DNA from: Geosiphon pyriformis
Lineage: Eukaryota > Glomeromycota > Glomeromycetes > Archaeosporales > Geosiphonaceae
Length of the DNA: 64,000 bases
Reading direction: 5' to 3'
Assembly: GCA_016748015.1 (NCBI GenBank)
Contig: JAAOMT010000303.1
Span: forward strand, 624,257-688,256
Part shown: positions 21,101 to 33,280 of the stretch, piece by piece
Layout: the number at the start of each line of letters is the position of its first letter
Numbering within the stretch: the stretch's first letter is position 1
Program-made: the position numbers and the translations under genes
The notes under the pieces: generated by a model
What the model saw: the letters and a program-made list of their open reading frames with translations, nothing else
Database searches by the model: none
What the model was told of the DNA's origin: nothing

Positions 21101-22629
21101 ATGAGTGATTATTCATACCTGCCACAAAAATCAGAAAAATACTTTGAAGCACACAACAAAAACAACCTAGATTTTATTGAACTCAATCTTTTGCCTTTTT
21201 ATTTGATTTGCTTCCCCATTAAAAAACAATCTAATAGACAATTCTAAGACTTTTGGAACTGGTTCCTAAATGAGCATTCAACTAAAACCTACACAGCCTA
21301 TACAACTTTGACCAAGCTTATTTTAAAGACAACTTTGAAGAAAAAAACAACAGCATCAATCAGTTTTTAAATTCCACAACTTTTGAACAACAGTTCCTTA
21401 ATTTCTAATACCTGAATTACCAAATTCATATTTGAATTGCTGCCCACTAGTTACTTGAAACTCCATTTAAAACAGAAGAAGAAAGCTATTAAACTGTTCT
21501 TGTTTTTAATATTTTTTTAAATAAATTAGAACATTCTATCCAAACAGCTACTTCTAAACCAATGGTTAATAACCCTATACAAGCAAATATTCTGACTGTT
21601 CTTTAGGATATACAAACTGCTTTAGGATGAAGAAACAACACTCCATTACTATTACTCAAAGGTAATGCCAAGATCTAATTGAATGGTTGAATAACTTTAA
21701 AAAAGCTGCTACAACCAACCAATATAACAATAAATACAAGTTCTAAATCATTAGTAAATATCTTCAAAGCTTTCCTGCTACCTAGTTCTCACAAAAAACC
21801 AATGCCAATATCTAGCAAAGAATTATCAAATGAACACCAGCAAATGCTGAAGAAGACAACACTTTTTTTACTATCAAGTTTGAAAACAAATTTAAAACTT
21901 CAATATTAATATCCAAATAGTACATAGAATTAAAAAAAAACTCAAGGCCTAGGAAAATTATGTTAAAGCAATAAGAAAGCTAATCAAACATGTAGACTTT
22001 GAAAAAAATTGAACAGAAAAGCAAAAGATTTATTCTTTTACAAAAAAATTGAGAACTGATTTTTCCTCTGCTTTTTGGCCCCTTTTGGCTCTAAAAAATA
22101 ATCTCACAATAGATATGGCTATTGAACTTGTTCAGAAAATAGAAGACAATCAAAGAATACACCTAGAGTTCACATTTCTAGTTTTTGCTTCTGCTTTTGT
22201 TATGGCTTCTGTTTTTCAAATGACCACTATTTCTTTTGCTGCTCAAACTTTAGACTCAAATAAATAGTTAATAGATAGATTTACAGCTAATTTTGCCCAA
22301 TTACTAGAACTCTTAGCCCAAGCAGTCAGAGATAACTAGCAACCACAAAGACCCAGATTTGAACTCTGTTTTAATTAGTCCCAGCAATTCTCTTATTAAA
22401 GACAACAAAATCATAACCCACCTATGTGTTATTGCTGTGAATTAACTGGACATTTCTCCAGAGATTACAACAATTCTCCTCTGCCTCTTTTAGCTCTTAG
22501 AAATAATGATAACCAGAACAACAAAACCAACAACAACCATGTCCTCAATCAAAATCTAATCATGCCAACATCAATTTTTTTGGAGAAAATTTTTTAGTTA
22601 AAGCTACTGTTTATTAGCCTTTAAACTGA
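21101..22629 (+). pseudogene. gag of the hinge fragment
   Basis: It starts MSDYSYLPQKSE and ends ... TTA AAC TGA (22,627-22,629). The stretch 22,049-22,267 covers the helical region before the knuckle. The knuckle at about 22,430-22,470 reads CYCCELTGHFSRDYNN, so it keeps CxxC and His but the last Cys is Tyr. Many TAA/TAG stops. Confidence 0.82.
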
Positions 22630-22658
22630 TAAATGTATCTTCAAAGAGTGAGAGTACA
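22620..22658 (+). other. Putative -1 frameshift signal, hinge fragment
   Basis: CCT TTA AAC TGA contains TTTAAAC at 22,620-22,626. Downstream TGTA (22,634-22,637) pairs with TACA (22,655-22,658), where A4 has TGCA and TGCA: the pair C-G has become T-A on both sides. A weaker inner stem follows after one bulged base. Confidence 0.7.
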
Positions 22659-23566
22659 AGCCAACCAGAAAAAAATTCTTTTTTTGCTTTTAACCTAACT
22701 AATAATGACCATAACATAAATAAACTAGCAATTAAAACCTCTAAATTAATAAGAAAGAAGAAGAAAACCAAGATTGATTTTGTTTTGGACCCAAACAAAG
22801 CATTTACATTAATTGCTAATAACAATAAACCACCAAAGACTAAAGTTTTTAAAAATTCTCCAAAGTTAGAACCCCCAAAAATAGTACAAAAATCTGATCT
22901 CTATTCTGTTGTCAAAGATCTTATGGAAACCCCAGCTCATATTATTTTTGGCCAATTAATAATTCATTCATAATTCAAAAAAAATTTTCACAAATTTCTG
23001 ATTCTAAAGAAAAAGACACCAAAGACCAATAAGCATTTTTGTCAAGCTGGACTTGCTAACAACAGCAATATTACCTCTCTTATTTGCAAAGCCCAAGTGG
23101 CTAGTTATTTTATTGACTTGATTTTAAACAGTGAATTATCTGTAAGTGTTATTGCCAAACACTTTTTGGAAGCCATTGGAAAAAAGATTAATAAATTTTC
23201 TATCTGGTCTATGACCAATATACATGATAACAAGAAAAAAGGCCTGGACATAGCCAAAACTGTTTCTGTTTACATCAATGGCATCAACATTAAAACTTAT
23301 ATGGAAGTTTCTGAAGTCAAAGAGTACATCATAATTTTTGGCAATGAATGGCTCAAAACAGCAAAAGCCTTGCTTGATTATAAACTTTGTAAACTAACCA
23401 TCAGATGTGATGAAAAACCTATTGTGATTAAGTGTTGTTATTAGACAACTCCCCCAGTATCCAAGCAGAATTAAAAAGATGAGCAATCAAATAAATCAAA
23501 TAATAAAGAGAGTAATAAAGAAGATCAAAAAAAACAAAAAAAAACTGCTGAATTTGCCTATACTAT
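22630..23566 (+). pseudogene. pol start of the hinge fragment: spacer and protease
   Basis: The stretch 22,785-22,973 passes from the spacer into the protease region in one frame (FKNSPKLEPPKIVQKSDLYS), which helps show the frameshift in A1. The stretch 23,097-23,444 is the protease (YFIDLILNSELSVSVIAKHF), again with a damaged Asp-Ser-Gly. The remaining acidic linker stops at the LTR junction. Confidence 0.8.
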
Positions 23567-24055
23567 TATTACGAGTTAAAGTAATAAGTTAATAGATAAC
23601 AAGGAAGAACAGAATTGTAAGATGATAGAAATAATCAAAGAGAGAATTACAATAAAGAAGCAAATTGAATAAGTAAAGATTTAATATGCATAATCAGTCT
23701 CATAAAAATTACAGTTGTAAATCTTTTCTGAAAATTTGAAGATAGAAGAATAGTCCATGATTATAAATAAGTTAACATTGTTGATATTATTCTATGTTTT
23801 AACTTGGCAATTCTTAGAATCAATAACAAATATCATTGTGCTTTTCAATTATTTCTTTATTTAATAAATCACAAGAACAAGCAATTACTTCTTAAACTAA
23901 TTCTAACAAATACAAATCAAAAAGAAAAAAAAATAAGATATGTAAATGCCAACAAGTAATCTTGTATCTCAAGATGTTCAGATACTTGAAGATAGAATAA
24001 GCAATATAAGAGAAAGTAATTGATAATGAGCTTTATTTTATTACTTTGATCATGT
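23567..24055 (-). repeat. Truncated subfamily-B LTR
   Basis: It starts TATTACGAGTTAAAGTAATAAG, the degenerate LTR end, and matches 34,150-34,650 rather than the usual family-A LTR (shared stretch with CTTGGCAATTCTTAGAA in plus text, reverse complement near 34,410). It stops at TTTGATCATG, where the B section of the other LTR also begins, next to another LTR. Confidence 0.75.
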
Positions 24056-24198
24056 TGTTATGGGTTGGAGTAACAAGCTAATAGATAACAAAAGAGAACA
24101 AGATTGTAAAGTAATAAAAGAAATCAAAGAGAATTCAACTTCAAAAAGTGAATTAAATAAGTATGGATTCAATGTGTAAGATCAGTTTTATAAAATAT
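24056..24198 (-). repeat. Truncated family-A LTR (143 bp)
   Basis: It begins TGTTATGGGTTGGAGTAAC and matches the outer 143 bp of the minus-strand LTRs, stopping at ATAAAATAT where the plus-strand A4 LTR begins. ATAT would be the target repeat of A4 on this side. Confidence 0.88.
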
Positions 24199-24923
24199 TG
24201 TTATAGTTAAAATCTATATTTTTTATTAATTATTACATGTATTAGTCACTAATGTTATATAATTAGCCATTATATTTTTAAATAGTGATTATTAAACTGA
24301 CTATTGACCTGATTATTAACCTGATTATTGACTTGATTAATGATCTGATCATTGATCTGATCATTGGCCTAGTCATTAACTTAATTATTGACTATTTTTG
24401 ATAGCTATATAAGTAATGAATCTCTTAGCTGTAAAAAAGCATGTAAGAATCAAAGAAAAAAAAGAAATAAAATAACAACTTTATTTCAATTTTTCTCTTA
24501 TCACTAAATTCTCTTTTCTTACTTTCAAGTATCTGAACATTTTAGGATAAAAGATTACTTGTTGGCATTTACCTACCTTTTTTCTGAAATGTGTAATTGT
24601 AGCATTTGAAAATTATTAAATAAAATGTAACTGAAGAATATATCTAATATCTGATATTGAATTCTAAGAGCACCAATGTGAAGCATAGAATTATACCAGT
24701 GTGTGATCATTTGTTGACAGTACAGACTATTTTTCTACCTTTAGATTCCCTGATTATCTTTTGAAAGTATAGCAACTGAGATATTTTATGAGACTGATCT
24801 CACACATTGAATCCATACTCATTTAATTTGTTCTTTAAAGTTGAATTCTCTTTGATTTCTTTTATCATCCTATAATCCTGTTCTCCTTTGCTATCTATTA
24901 GCTTGTTACTCTAACCCATAACA
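24199..24923 (+). repeat. 5' LTR of A4 (725 bp)
   Basis: TGTTATAGTT...CCCATAACA. It holds eight 12-bp units (24,298-24,393, reverse complement of the left-array repeat). A TATATAAG-type box lies near 24,400. Confidence 0.93.
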
Positions 24924-24929
24924 TAAAAG

Positions 24930-24947
24930 TAGTGCTTTCTGTAAGAT
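24930..24947 (+). other. Primer-binding site of A4
   Basis: TAGTGCTTTCTGTAAGAT, six bases after the LTR. The second base of the consensus TGGTGC is A, a G-to-A change. Confidence 0.8.
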
Positions 24948-24975
24948 TGTCAAAATCTACTTTGTTTCCTATTGT

Positions 24976-26529
24976 ATGAATGATTATTTATACTTGCCAC
25001 AACAATTAGAAAAACACTTTAAAGCACACAACAAAAATAATTTAGACTTTATTGAACTCAATCTTTTATCCTTCTGCTTGATTTGCTTCCCCATTGAAAA
25101 ACAATCCAGTAAACAATTTCAAAACTTTTGGAACTGGTTCCTGAATGAGCATTTAGCTGAAACTTATACAGCTTATACAACCTATTACTTTGACCAAGCT
25201 TATCTTGAAGACAACTTTGAAAAAAAAACCAACAGTATCAATTAACTTTAATATTCCACAATCTTTAAACAACAGCCTCCTAATTCTGAATACTTAAATT
25301 ACCAAATTCATATTTGAATTGCTATTTATTAGCTAGCTAAAACACCCTTTGAAACAGAAAAAGAAAGCTATCAAACTGCTTCTGTTTTTAATTTTTTCTC
25401 AAGTAAATCAGAACATTTTACACAAACAGTTACTTCTGAACTAATAGCTCAAGATCTTATACAACAAAACATTCTGGTCACCTTCCAAGGCATACAAATT
25501 GCTTTAGGATGAAGAAACAATACCCCATTATTATTATTCAGAAGTGATGTCCAAAATCTAATTGAATAATTGGATGACTTTAAATGAGCTGCTACAGCCA
25601 ACCAATATGATAATAAATACAAGTTTCAAATCATTGGTGGCTACTTTCAGAGCTCTTCTGCTACTTGGTTTTCACAAGAAACCAATGTCAATGCTTAGCA
25701 AAGAATTATTAGATAAACACTGACAAATGCTAAAGAAAATAACATCTTTTTTACTATCCAGTTTGAAATAAAATTTAGAACTCTTATCTTGATATCCAAA
25801 TAACATATGGAATTAGAAAAAAGAACTCAAGATTCTGGTAAAGTTGTGACTGAATATGCCAAAGTCATTAGAAAACTAATCAAATAAGTAGACTCTGAAA
25901 GTAACTGGACAGAAAAACAGAAAATTCACTCCTTTACAAAAAGATTAAGAACTGATTTTTTATATGCTCTTTGGCCTTTTCTGGTCCTGAAAGACAATCT
26001 CACAATGAACATGACCATTAAACTTGCTCAATGAATTAAAGATAACCAAAGGATGTACTTAAAATCCACATTACTGGTTTTTGCTCCTGTTCTTATTATG
26101 GTCTTTACTTCTCAAATAGCTGCTATCTCTTTTGCTGCCCAAACTCAAGACTCCAATGAACAGTTAATAGATAGACTTACAGCAAATTTTGCTTAGCTAT
26201 TAGAACCATTAGCCCAAGCAGTTAGAAACAACCAACAACCACAAAGACTTAGATTTGAATCATGTTTCAATCAGTCTCAGCAGCCCCTTTACCAAAGACA
26301 ACAAAATTGTGGCCCACCTGTGTGCTACCATTGTAAATTAACTGAACATTTCTCAAAAAATTGCAACAATTCTTCTTTGCTATCTCTAGCTCTTAGAAAT
26401 AATGATAATCAAAACAACAGAACTATTAACAATAATGTCCCCAATCAAAGACCCAATTATGCCAACATCAATTTCTTTGGAGAGAATCTCCTAGTTGAAG
26501 CTACTGTTTATTAGTCTTTAAACTGGTAG
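24976..26529 (+). pseudogene. gag of A4
   Basis: The ATG is at 24,976 and the TAG at 26,527-26,529, a span of 1,554 nt (517 codons). The first 89 codons are open (MNDYLYLPQQLEKHF). The central gag domain (about 25,500-25,950) is recognisable by Trp/Phe-rich spacing around TGGATGACTTTAA. The CCHC knuckle at 26,320 reads CYHCKLTEHFSKNC with all four ligands. The C-terminus is Asn/Pro-rich and ends ATVY. Several TAG stops at Gln-type codons interrupt it. Confidence 0.88.
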
Positions 26530-26555
26530 GTGCACTTCCAAAGAGTAAAAGTGCA
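26517..26555 (+). other. Putative -1 frameshift signal, copy A4 (best preserved)
   Basis: TCT TTA AAC TGG TAG: slippery heptamer TTTAAAC at 26,517-26,523, in the gag frame, then the stop. After a 7-nt spacer, TGCACTT (26,531-26,537) pairs perfectly with AAGTGCA (26,549-26,555) around an 11-nt loop. The -1 frame reads FKLVGALPK and stays open into pol. Confidence 0.8.
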
Positions 26556-27980
26556 AGCCAACCAGAAGAAAACTCTTTTTATGCTTTTAACTTAACTAAT
26601 AATGACTATGATATGAATGAACTAGCAATCAACACCTCTGAATCAACAAAAAAGAAGAAGAAAGCCAAGATTGATTTCATTCTAAACTCAAACAAAGCAT
26701 CTAAATTAACTGTTGATAACAATAAGCCACCAAAGACTAGTTTTTAAAAATCTTCCAAAGTTAGAACTCTCAGAAATAGTACAAAAATTTGGATTTTATT
26801 CTGTTGTTAAAGATCTTATGGAAACCCTAGCACACATTACATTTGGCCAACTAATGACTCATTTACAGTTTAGAAAAAACTTTCACAAATCATTGATTTT
26901 AAAGAAGAAAACACCAAAAACTAATAAGCACCCTTGCCAAGTTAGACTTGCTAACAACAATAATATTATCCTCCTCATTTGCAAAGCCCAAGTAGCTGGT
27001 TATTTTATTGACTTGATTCTAAACAGTAGATCATCTGTCAATGTAATTGCCAAACACTTTTTGGAAGGCATTAGATAAACTTTCTATCTGGCCTATAACC
27101 AATATACATGATAACAAAAAGAAAGGTCTGGGCATAGCTAAAGCTATTTTTGTTTACATCAATGACATTAACATTGAAACTAACATGAAAGTATTTGAAG
27201 CAAAAGAGTATACTATCATTGTTGGTAATGAGTGGCTCAAGAAAGCCAAAGTACTACTTAACTATGAACTTTGTGAACTAACTATCAGATGTGGTAAGAA
27301 ACCTATTGTGGTTAAGTACTGTTATTGGATAACTTCTCTAGTAACCAAACAGAACCAAAAAGAAGAACAATTAGATGAATCAGATGATAATGAGAGTAAT
27401 GATGATGAAAATCAAGAAAAACAAAAAAAAACTGCTGAACTCGCCTATATCATCTTCACTAGCAATGGCAAGCCATTGAATAATGTTAAAGCTAACAAAA
27501 AAAGAATCATGGTAAATGACAAGCTAATCTGCTGGCCCAACTATGATATTTTCAGAAGAACTTTTAATAAAAAGCCTGGCAAAAAAGCCAAATACAGCTA
27601 TTGGTAATATGATCTTTGTGTCAGATGCTAGTACAATAAACCTTTGTATTCTTCTAGTAATGAATGCAAGTTCTGTCTGATCTATTACAAAGATTAAAAG
27701 CCAATTAGTTTAATACTCAGAAAAAAACCAAAAAAAGTACAAAAGTCTTTTGAGAATGAACCATCTGAAATCCAATCACTAGTTGTAAAACAAAGAGAAC
27801 CTTCTTCTGAAGAAAAAAAAATAGACATTGAAAATCTGTTAATTAGAAATAGCCCAGTTATCTCAAAAGAAGGTAACACTTCTAGACAAATCCATGTGAT
27901 ACAACATACCATCACCACTAAAGAAATTTGTTCCATCTATTTAAAGTCTTATTAATCCAATTAACACAATAATGAGTTTA
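26530..27980 (+). pseudogene. pol of A4: spacer, protease, acidic linker, cysteine-rich segment
   Basis: Protease spans two frames: 26,713-27,078 (YFIDLILNSRSSVNVIAKHF) and 27,047-27,607 (NIHDNKKKGLGIAKAI onward), with a frameshift near 27,075. An acidic run follows (about 27,370-27,430), then KPGKKAKYSYW and, out of frame, the cysteine-rich segment up to 27,700. The active-site Asp and Gly are changed. Confidence 0.8.
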
Positions 27981-27989
27981 TCAAGAAAG

Positions 27990-29160
27990 AAATAAACCAG
28001 ATAAAAGATCTTGAATTCATACAAAAAACCAAGAGTGAATGGGCTTTTCCAGTTGTAGTAGTATCCAAAAAAGGTGAAACCCTATGTTTCTGTGTTGACT
28101 ATTGCCAATTAAATGCCATCACTATAAGAGACATATATCCACTCTCCAAAATTGATGCAATATTAGATAAATTTAATGGTGCTGCTTTTTTTTCAATCAT
28201 TAACTTAACTGCTGAATTCTGGCAAGTAAAAAAACTGCTTTCATTATCAAGTATGGTACCTATGAATTCATGGTCATGTTTTTTGGTCTTACTAATGCTC
28301 TTTTTACCTTTTAATACCTAATAGACAAAGTATTTAAATCAGTAAAAAAAAACTTTGTTCTAATCTACTTAGACAACATAATGGTCTACTCAAAAACCTG
28401 AGATAAACACCTTGAACATTTGCAGAAGATTTTTGACTTGCTCAGAAATGCTGGTCTTAAGATCAACTCAATCAAATCTTTTTTTGGATGCCAATTCACC
28501 CAGTTTCTTGGTCATTTTATTACAAAAAATGGAATCTTTCCTGACCCAGCTAAAGTTGAAAAAGTTCAAAACATTAGACAACCAATAAACATTCATGAAC
28601 TATGCTCTTTCTTTGGTTTGGCTTCTTATTATCACAAATTTATTAAGGATTTCTTTAAAATCGCTTTTTTTTTCAATCAGCTACTCAGAAAAAATGTCAA
28701 TTATTACTAAGACACTTATCAACAAAAAGCTTTTGAAATTCTGAAGAAAAAACTTGTTACTGAACCAATTCTTAAGCAACTTAATCTGGACCAATTTTTT
28801 ATTCTCCATACTGATATATTTGGCTATAGACTTGGTGCTGTCTTTTTACAAAAAAATAAAGATGGCAGGAAACATGCTATAGCATATACCAATAGATTCT
28901 TTATACCAGCAAAAAAGAACTATTTAGTAATTGAACAAGAATGCTTAGCAATAGTTTGGGCTACTAGTTATTGGGATTAATATCTTTTTGGTGTAAAATT
29001 CATAGTAATAACAGATCATCAAGCCTTGGTTTAGCTGCACAATAAAAAAAAGCTGGAACACAAACAAATAACTCACTGAATACTGCATTTAGATGAATTC
29101 AACTATGATATTCAACACCACAAAGAAGCAAATCATTAAAACACTAATGTTTTCTCTAAA
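27990..29160 (+). pseudogene. pol of A4: reverse transcriptase and RNase H
   Basis: The RT fingers start near 28,030 (EWAFPVVVVSKK), the palm has AEFWQVKKLLSLSS-type damage, and the catalytic site is YLDN (28,368-28,379). The thumb stretch 28,420-28,710 is open (FFGCQFTQFLGHFITKNGIF). RNase H (about 28,790-29,140) starts HTDIFGYRLG, keeping the first Asp. TGA replaces TGG just after the catalytic site. Confidence 0.88.
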
Positions 29161-29279
29161 CTTATTATTTAATCACAGTACAAGCTTCTTAAACCAAACC
29201 AACTTAATTATTAATAATTCCTCTTTTAAAAAACACAATAATGAACTTGAACAACTACTCTGTCTTAATAGAATTTTTG

Positions 29280-30480
29280 GGTAAAGAACAATACCTACCA
29301 GAATACACTTGACAGCAAAGAGAACATTTGCATAAACAATCAAATTTCTATTTGATCTGCCAAAACCAATTATATAAAAGAAACAGAAATGATCCTAACC
29401 ATCTCTAAAAAGTTATTAGGTTTGAAGAAAAAGAAATTGTGATCTACAATATGCACACTAATCTATTAGTTGAACACTTTAAAAAAACAAAAACAATTTA
29501 AAAAACTTTAGCTTACTATTATTGACCTATTTTGGGAAAAAATATTAATGAGTACATAAAAACCTGTGACATCTGTTAAAGAAAAAACAAACCCAATCAC
29601 AAAGAAAATATCTATTTAATTTCTGTTGGTTAGCTATTTGACAAAATTGGTATAGATATTGTTAGATCTTTAATAATAACTCTTAATAGCAATAAATACA
29701 TTATTATAGCTATCAACTATCTTACAAAGTGAGTAAAAGCAAGAACTACTTCAGACCAAACAGCAGTCTTAATAGCCAATTTCATTTATGAAGATATCAT
29801 CTGTTATTATGGCTGCCCCAAAAAACTTTTATCTAATAAAAAAAGAGCTTTTCTCAATACACTAGTTAAAGAACTTTGTAGAAAAATGAGAATATGTCAT
29901 AAACTTTCTTCTTTTTACCACCTTCAAACAAATGGTCTAATAAAACATTTCAATAGAATACTATATAAAACTCTAGCCAAAACCAGTAAAAAAACAAATT
30001 TATGGGACAAAATACTGCCTTTAGCTTTGTTTGTTTATAAAACTGTGAATTATGACATAACAAGTTATGAACTTTTTTATTTGCTCTATGGATGTATAGC
30101 AATACTATTAATAAAAACTAATATTAAAACAATACCCTTTGAAAAAATCACAATAGAAAATTATAAAAACATTTTGCAAAAAAAACTTGGTACCATTCTT
30201 GACTCCTTAGTAAAAACATAAATAGTTGCTTTTGAAAAAATAAAACAGTTTCAAGAAAAGCTCAAGAAGAAAAAAACCTATAAAACACTTTCCTTAAGTG
30301 TTGGTAACTTGGTATTGGAATACTGTTTAGACAGAGACAATGTCTATAATAATAAATTTTTTAGCCAGTGGAAAAGACCCTTTTTAGTCAACAAAGTTTT
30401 AAATAATGATTTTTATATTCTTTAATAATCATTCTGTTCATAGTACATAACTTAAAAAATATCATAAATGATCTGATTGG
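29280..30480 (+). pseudogene. pol of A4: integrase
   Basis: Zinc-binding region at about 29,440-29,590. The catalytic core has FDKIGIDIVRSL (about 29,640), with the first Asp present. The stretch 29,886-30,221 holds the end of the core and C-terminal section (LSSFYHLQTNGLIKHFNRIL). The GPY/F-like end lies near 30,350-30,420. Numerous stops. Confidence 0.86.
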
Positions 30481-30572
30481 TTGCTTATTATGATAATACT
30501 GACCCAAATAATTAGCAAAAATTAAGTATAAATAAATACATTATTCCCAAAACAGAGGTATTTTCAATCAAC

Positions 30573-31228
30573 ATAAACAATTATTTTCTGGATCAAAACA
30601 TTTAAAATACCTTTTATACTCTCCATAAGTATTGGATTAAAAACTATCTAAATGCTACTTTGACCATTAGAAAACAAACTACAATAACTAATAACAATGG
30701 AACACATACTGTTATTAGACCAAAAAAACCATTACTAAAAGAGAAAAAATTGGTAGCAAAATAGATAAATATCTGTTAGAAAGTATAATAGCAGCTATAC
30801 TCTCATTTTTTAGCACAATTGGAAAAACAATCCAAGAAATCTTGCCTATAGACAAAAATTTGTCATATGGAAAACAATTAGAACTTTATGGTTGTCTTAG
30901 AAAAATTATAAAGAATATAAAACTTATAAAAAAAACTCCTTCAGAGATACAAACAAAAATTTTGGACATTATATAATTAGATGTCTCAAGAGTTTTAACT
31001 ATTGCTAAAAAAGCCAAAACTCTAATACAAAGATTTGGTTTTTTGAATACAAAACTTATTTTGTCTCAAGTATTATATATCTTATTCACAAAAAATTTTA
31101 ATAAACTAGTTAGCTTTAAGTTAGATAAAACTCTTCAAATAGATTACACCATGAATAGCTTGATTTTACCAGAGCTTAATTTCTTTGAAGAAGATAATAT
31201 TACAGTTAAAACTTATACTTCTTATTAA
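30573..31228 (+). pseudogene. Post-integrase ORF of A4
   Basis: The start-equivalent codon is ATA (30,573). One base is missing near 30,725 (run of A), shifting the frame. The last 61 codons are open (31,043-31,228) and end NITVKTYTSY, the last 31 nt lying inside the 3' LTR. Same unrecognised family as at 5,370-6,026. Confidence 0.7.
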
Positions 31229-31888
31229 TTATTATATATATTAATTATTGATGTTATATAATTAGCCACTCTATTTTTAGATAGTGATTATTAACTTGAC
31301 CATTGACCTGATTATTGACCTGATCATTGACTTAATTTTTGACCTGATCATTAACCACTTTTAATAGCCATATAAACAATGAATCTCTTAACTATAAAAA
31401 AACATATAAGAATCAAAAAAAGAAAAGAAATAAAATAACAACTTTCATCTCAATCATTCTCTTATTGCTAATTTCCCTTTCTCTACCTTCAAGTATCCGA
31501 ACATCTTGGAATAAAAAATCACTTGTTGGTTATTCCTTACCCTTTTTCTGAAACATGTAATTGTAGCATTTGAAAATTATTAAATAAAATGTGACTGAAG
31601 AGTACATCTGATATTTGATATTGAATTCTAAGAGTATTAACATGAGGCATAAAATTATACCAGTGTGTAATTATTTGTTGACAATATAGATTATTCTTTT
31701 ATCTTCAGATTTCCCAATTATTTTTTGAAAAGTATAGTAATTGAGATATTTTATGATACTGATCTTATATATTGAATCTATATTTATTTAATTTGCTCTT
31801 TAAAGTTGAATTCTCTTTGATTTTTTTTATCATCTTATAATTCTGTTTTCTCTTGCTATCCATTAGCTTGTTATTCTAACTCATAACA
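31198..31888 (+). repeat. LTR shared by A4 (3' LTR) and the right derivative (691 bp)
   Basis: It begins TATTACAGTT (from TGTTATAGTT) and ends ACTCATAACA, followed by GTATAATTTCTTAAGC of the derivative. Confidence 0.92.
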
Positions 31889-31979
31889 GTATAATTTCTT
31901 AAGCAAACCAACTTAATTATTAATAACTTTTTCACAAACAAACACAATAATGAACTTGGGCAATTATTTTGCTTTAATG

Positions 31980-33180
31980 TAATTTTTGGGTAAAGAACAG
32001 TACCCACCAAACTACACTTGACAACAAAGAGAACATTTACACAAACAATATAATTTTTATTTGATTTACTAGAACCAACTTTACAAAAGAAATAGAAAAA
32101 ATTCTGACTGCTCTCAAAGAGTTATTAGATTTAAAAAAAAAATTTGTGATCTATAACATATACACTAATTTATTAACTGAACACTTTGGAAAAACAAAAA
32201 CAATTCAGAAAACTTTAGCTTACTATTATTAGCCTAACTTGGAAAAAAACATTACTAAATACATTAAAATCTGTAATATCTGTCAAATAAGAAACAAATC
32301 CAATCAAAAAAAAATATTCATCCAATTTTTGTTGATCAACCATTTGATAGAATTAGCATTGATGTTGTTGGATCTTTAACAATAACTCCTAATGATAATA
32401 GATATATTATTACAGCTACTGACTATCTTATAAAGTGGGTAGAAACAAGAGCCACTTCAAACCAAACAGCAGTCTTAATAGTTAATTTCATTTATGAAGA
32501 TATTATTTGTCATTATGACTGCTTTAAAGAACTTTTATTTAATAGAGAAAGAGCTTTTTTCAGTATACTAGTTGAAAAACTTTGTAGAAAAATGGGAATA
32601 TATCATAAACTTTCCTCTCTTTACCATTCTTAAACAAATAGCTTAGTAGAATATTTTAATAGAATACTATGTGAAACCTTAGCCAAAACCAGTAAAGAAA
32701 CAAACTTATAAAACAAAATACTGCCTTTAGCTTTGTTTGTTTATAGAACTGTGAATCATGACATAACAAGTTATAAACCTTTTTATCTACTTTATAAACA
32801 CATAACAAAATTACCAATAGAAACTAATATTGAAACAATATCTTTTAAAAAAATCACAATAAGAAATTATAAAAACATTTTACAAAAAAGACTTGGTACT
32901 ATTTTTGATTCATTGGTAGAAGCACAAATAATTGTCTTTAAAAAAATAAAACAGTTCCAAAAAAAGCTTAAAAAAAAAACTTATAAAACACTTTTCTTAA
33001 GTATTAGTGACTTAGTATTGGAATATCATTCAGACAAAAACAATATCTATGGTAATAAATTCTCTAACCAATAAAAAGGACCCTTTTTAGTCAACAAAGT
33101 TTTGAACAATGGTTCTTATATTTTACAAGATTAATATAGAACAATTTTTAATAATTGTTCTGTTTATAGTATGTAATTTA
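31980..33180 (+). pseudogene. Integrase of the right derivative
   Basis: Zinc-binding region about 32,130-32,300, core start FDRISIDVVGSLT (about 32,345; Asp kept), and 32,733-33,074 open through the C-terminal part (KITIRNYKNILQKRLGT). TAA and TAG stops elsewhere. Confidence 0.83.
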
Positions 33181-33280
33181 AGAAATATTATAAAAAATCT
33201 GATTGGTTGTCTGTTGTAATAATACTAACCCAAATGATTAGCAAAAATTAAGTATAAATAAATGCATCATTTCTAAAACA

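Larger units (their letters stand above)
21099..23566 (+). mobile_element. Family-A fragment on the plus strand (gag and protease only)
   Basis: It begins two bases before the gag ATG, directly at the end of the A3 LTR, and stops inside the acidic linker, directly at a minus-strand LTR (23,567). Both edges are therefore LTR junctions. LTR, primer site, RT and integrase are absent. It is the first plus-strand piece and marks the switch between the two arrays. Confidence 0.85.
24199..31888 (+). mobile_element. Ty3/gypsy family A, copy A4 (full length, plus strand)
   Basis: 5' LTR 24,199-24,923, primer site, gag, protease, linker, RT, RNase H, integrase, post-integrase ORF, 3' LTR 31,198-31,888. 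The 3' LTR is shared with the right derivative. Left flank ATAT, flank after 31,888 GTAT. Gag length is intact (517 codons) but with stops; RT catalytic motif is YLDN. Integrase and the last ORF are frameshifted. Confidence 0.92.
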
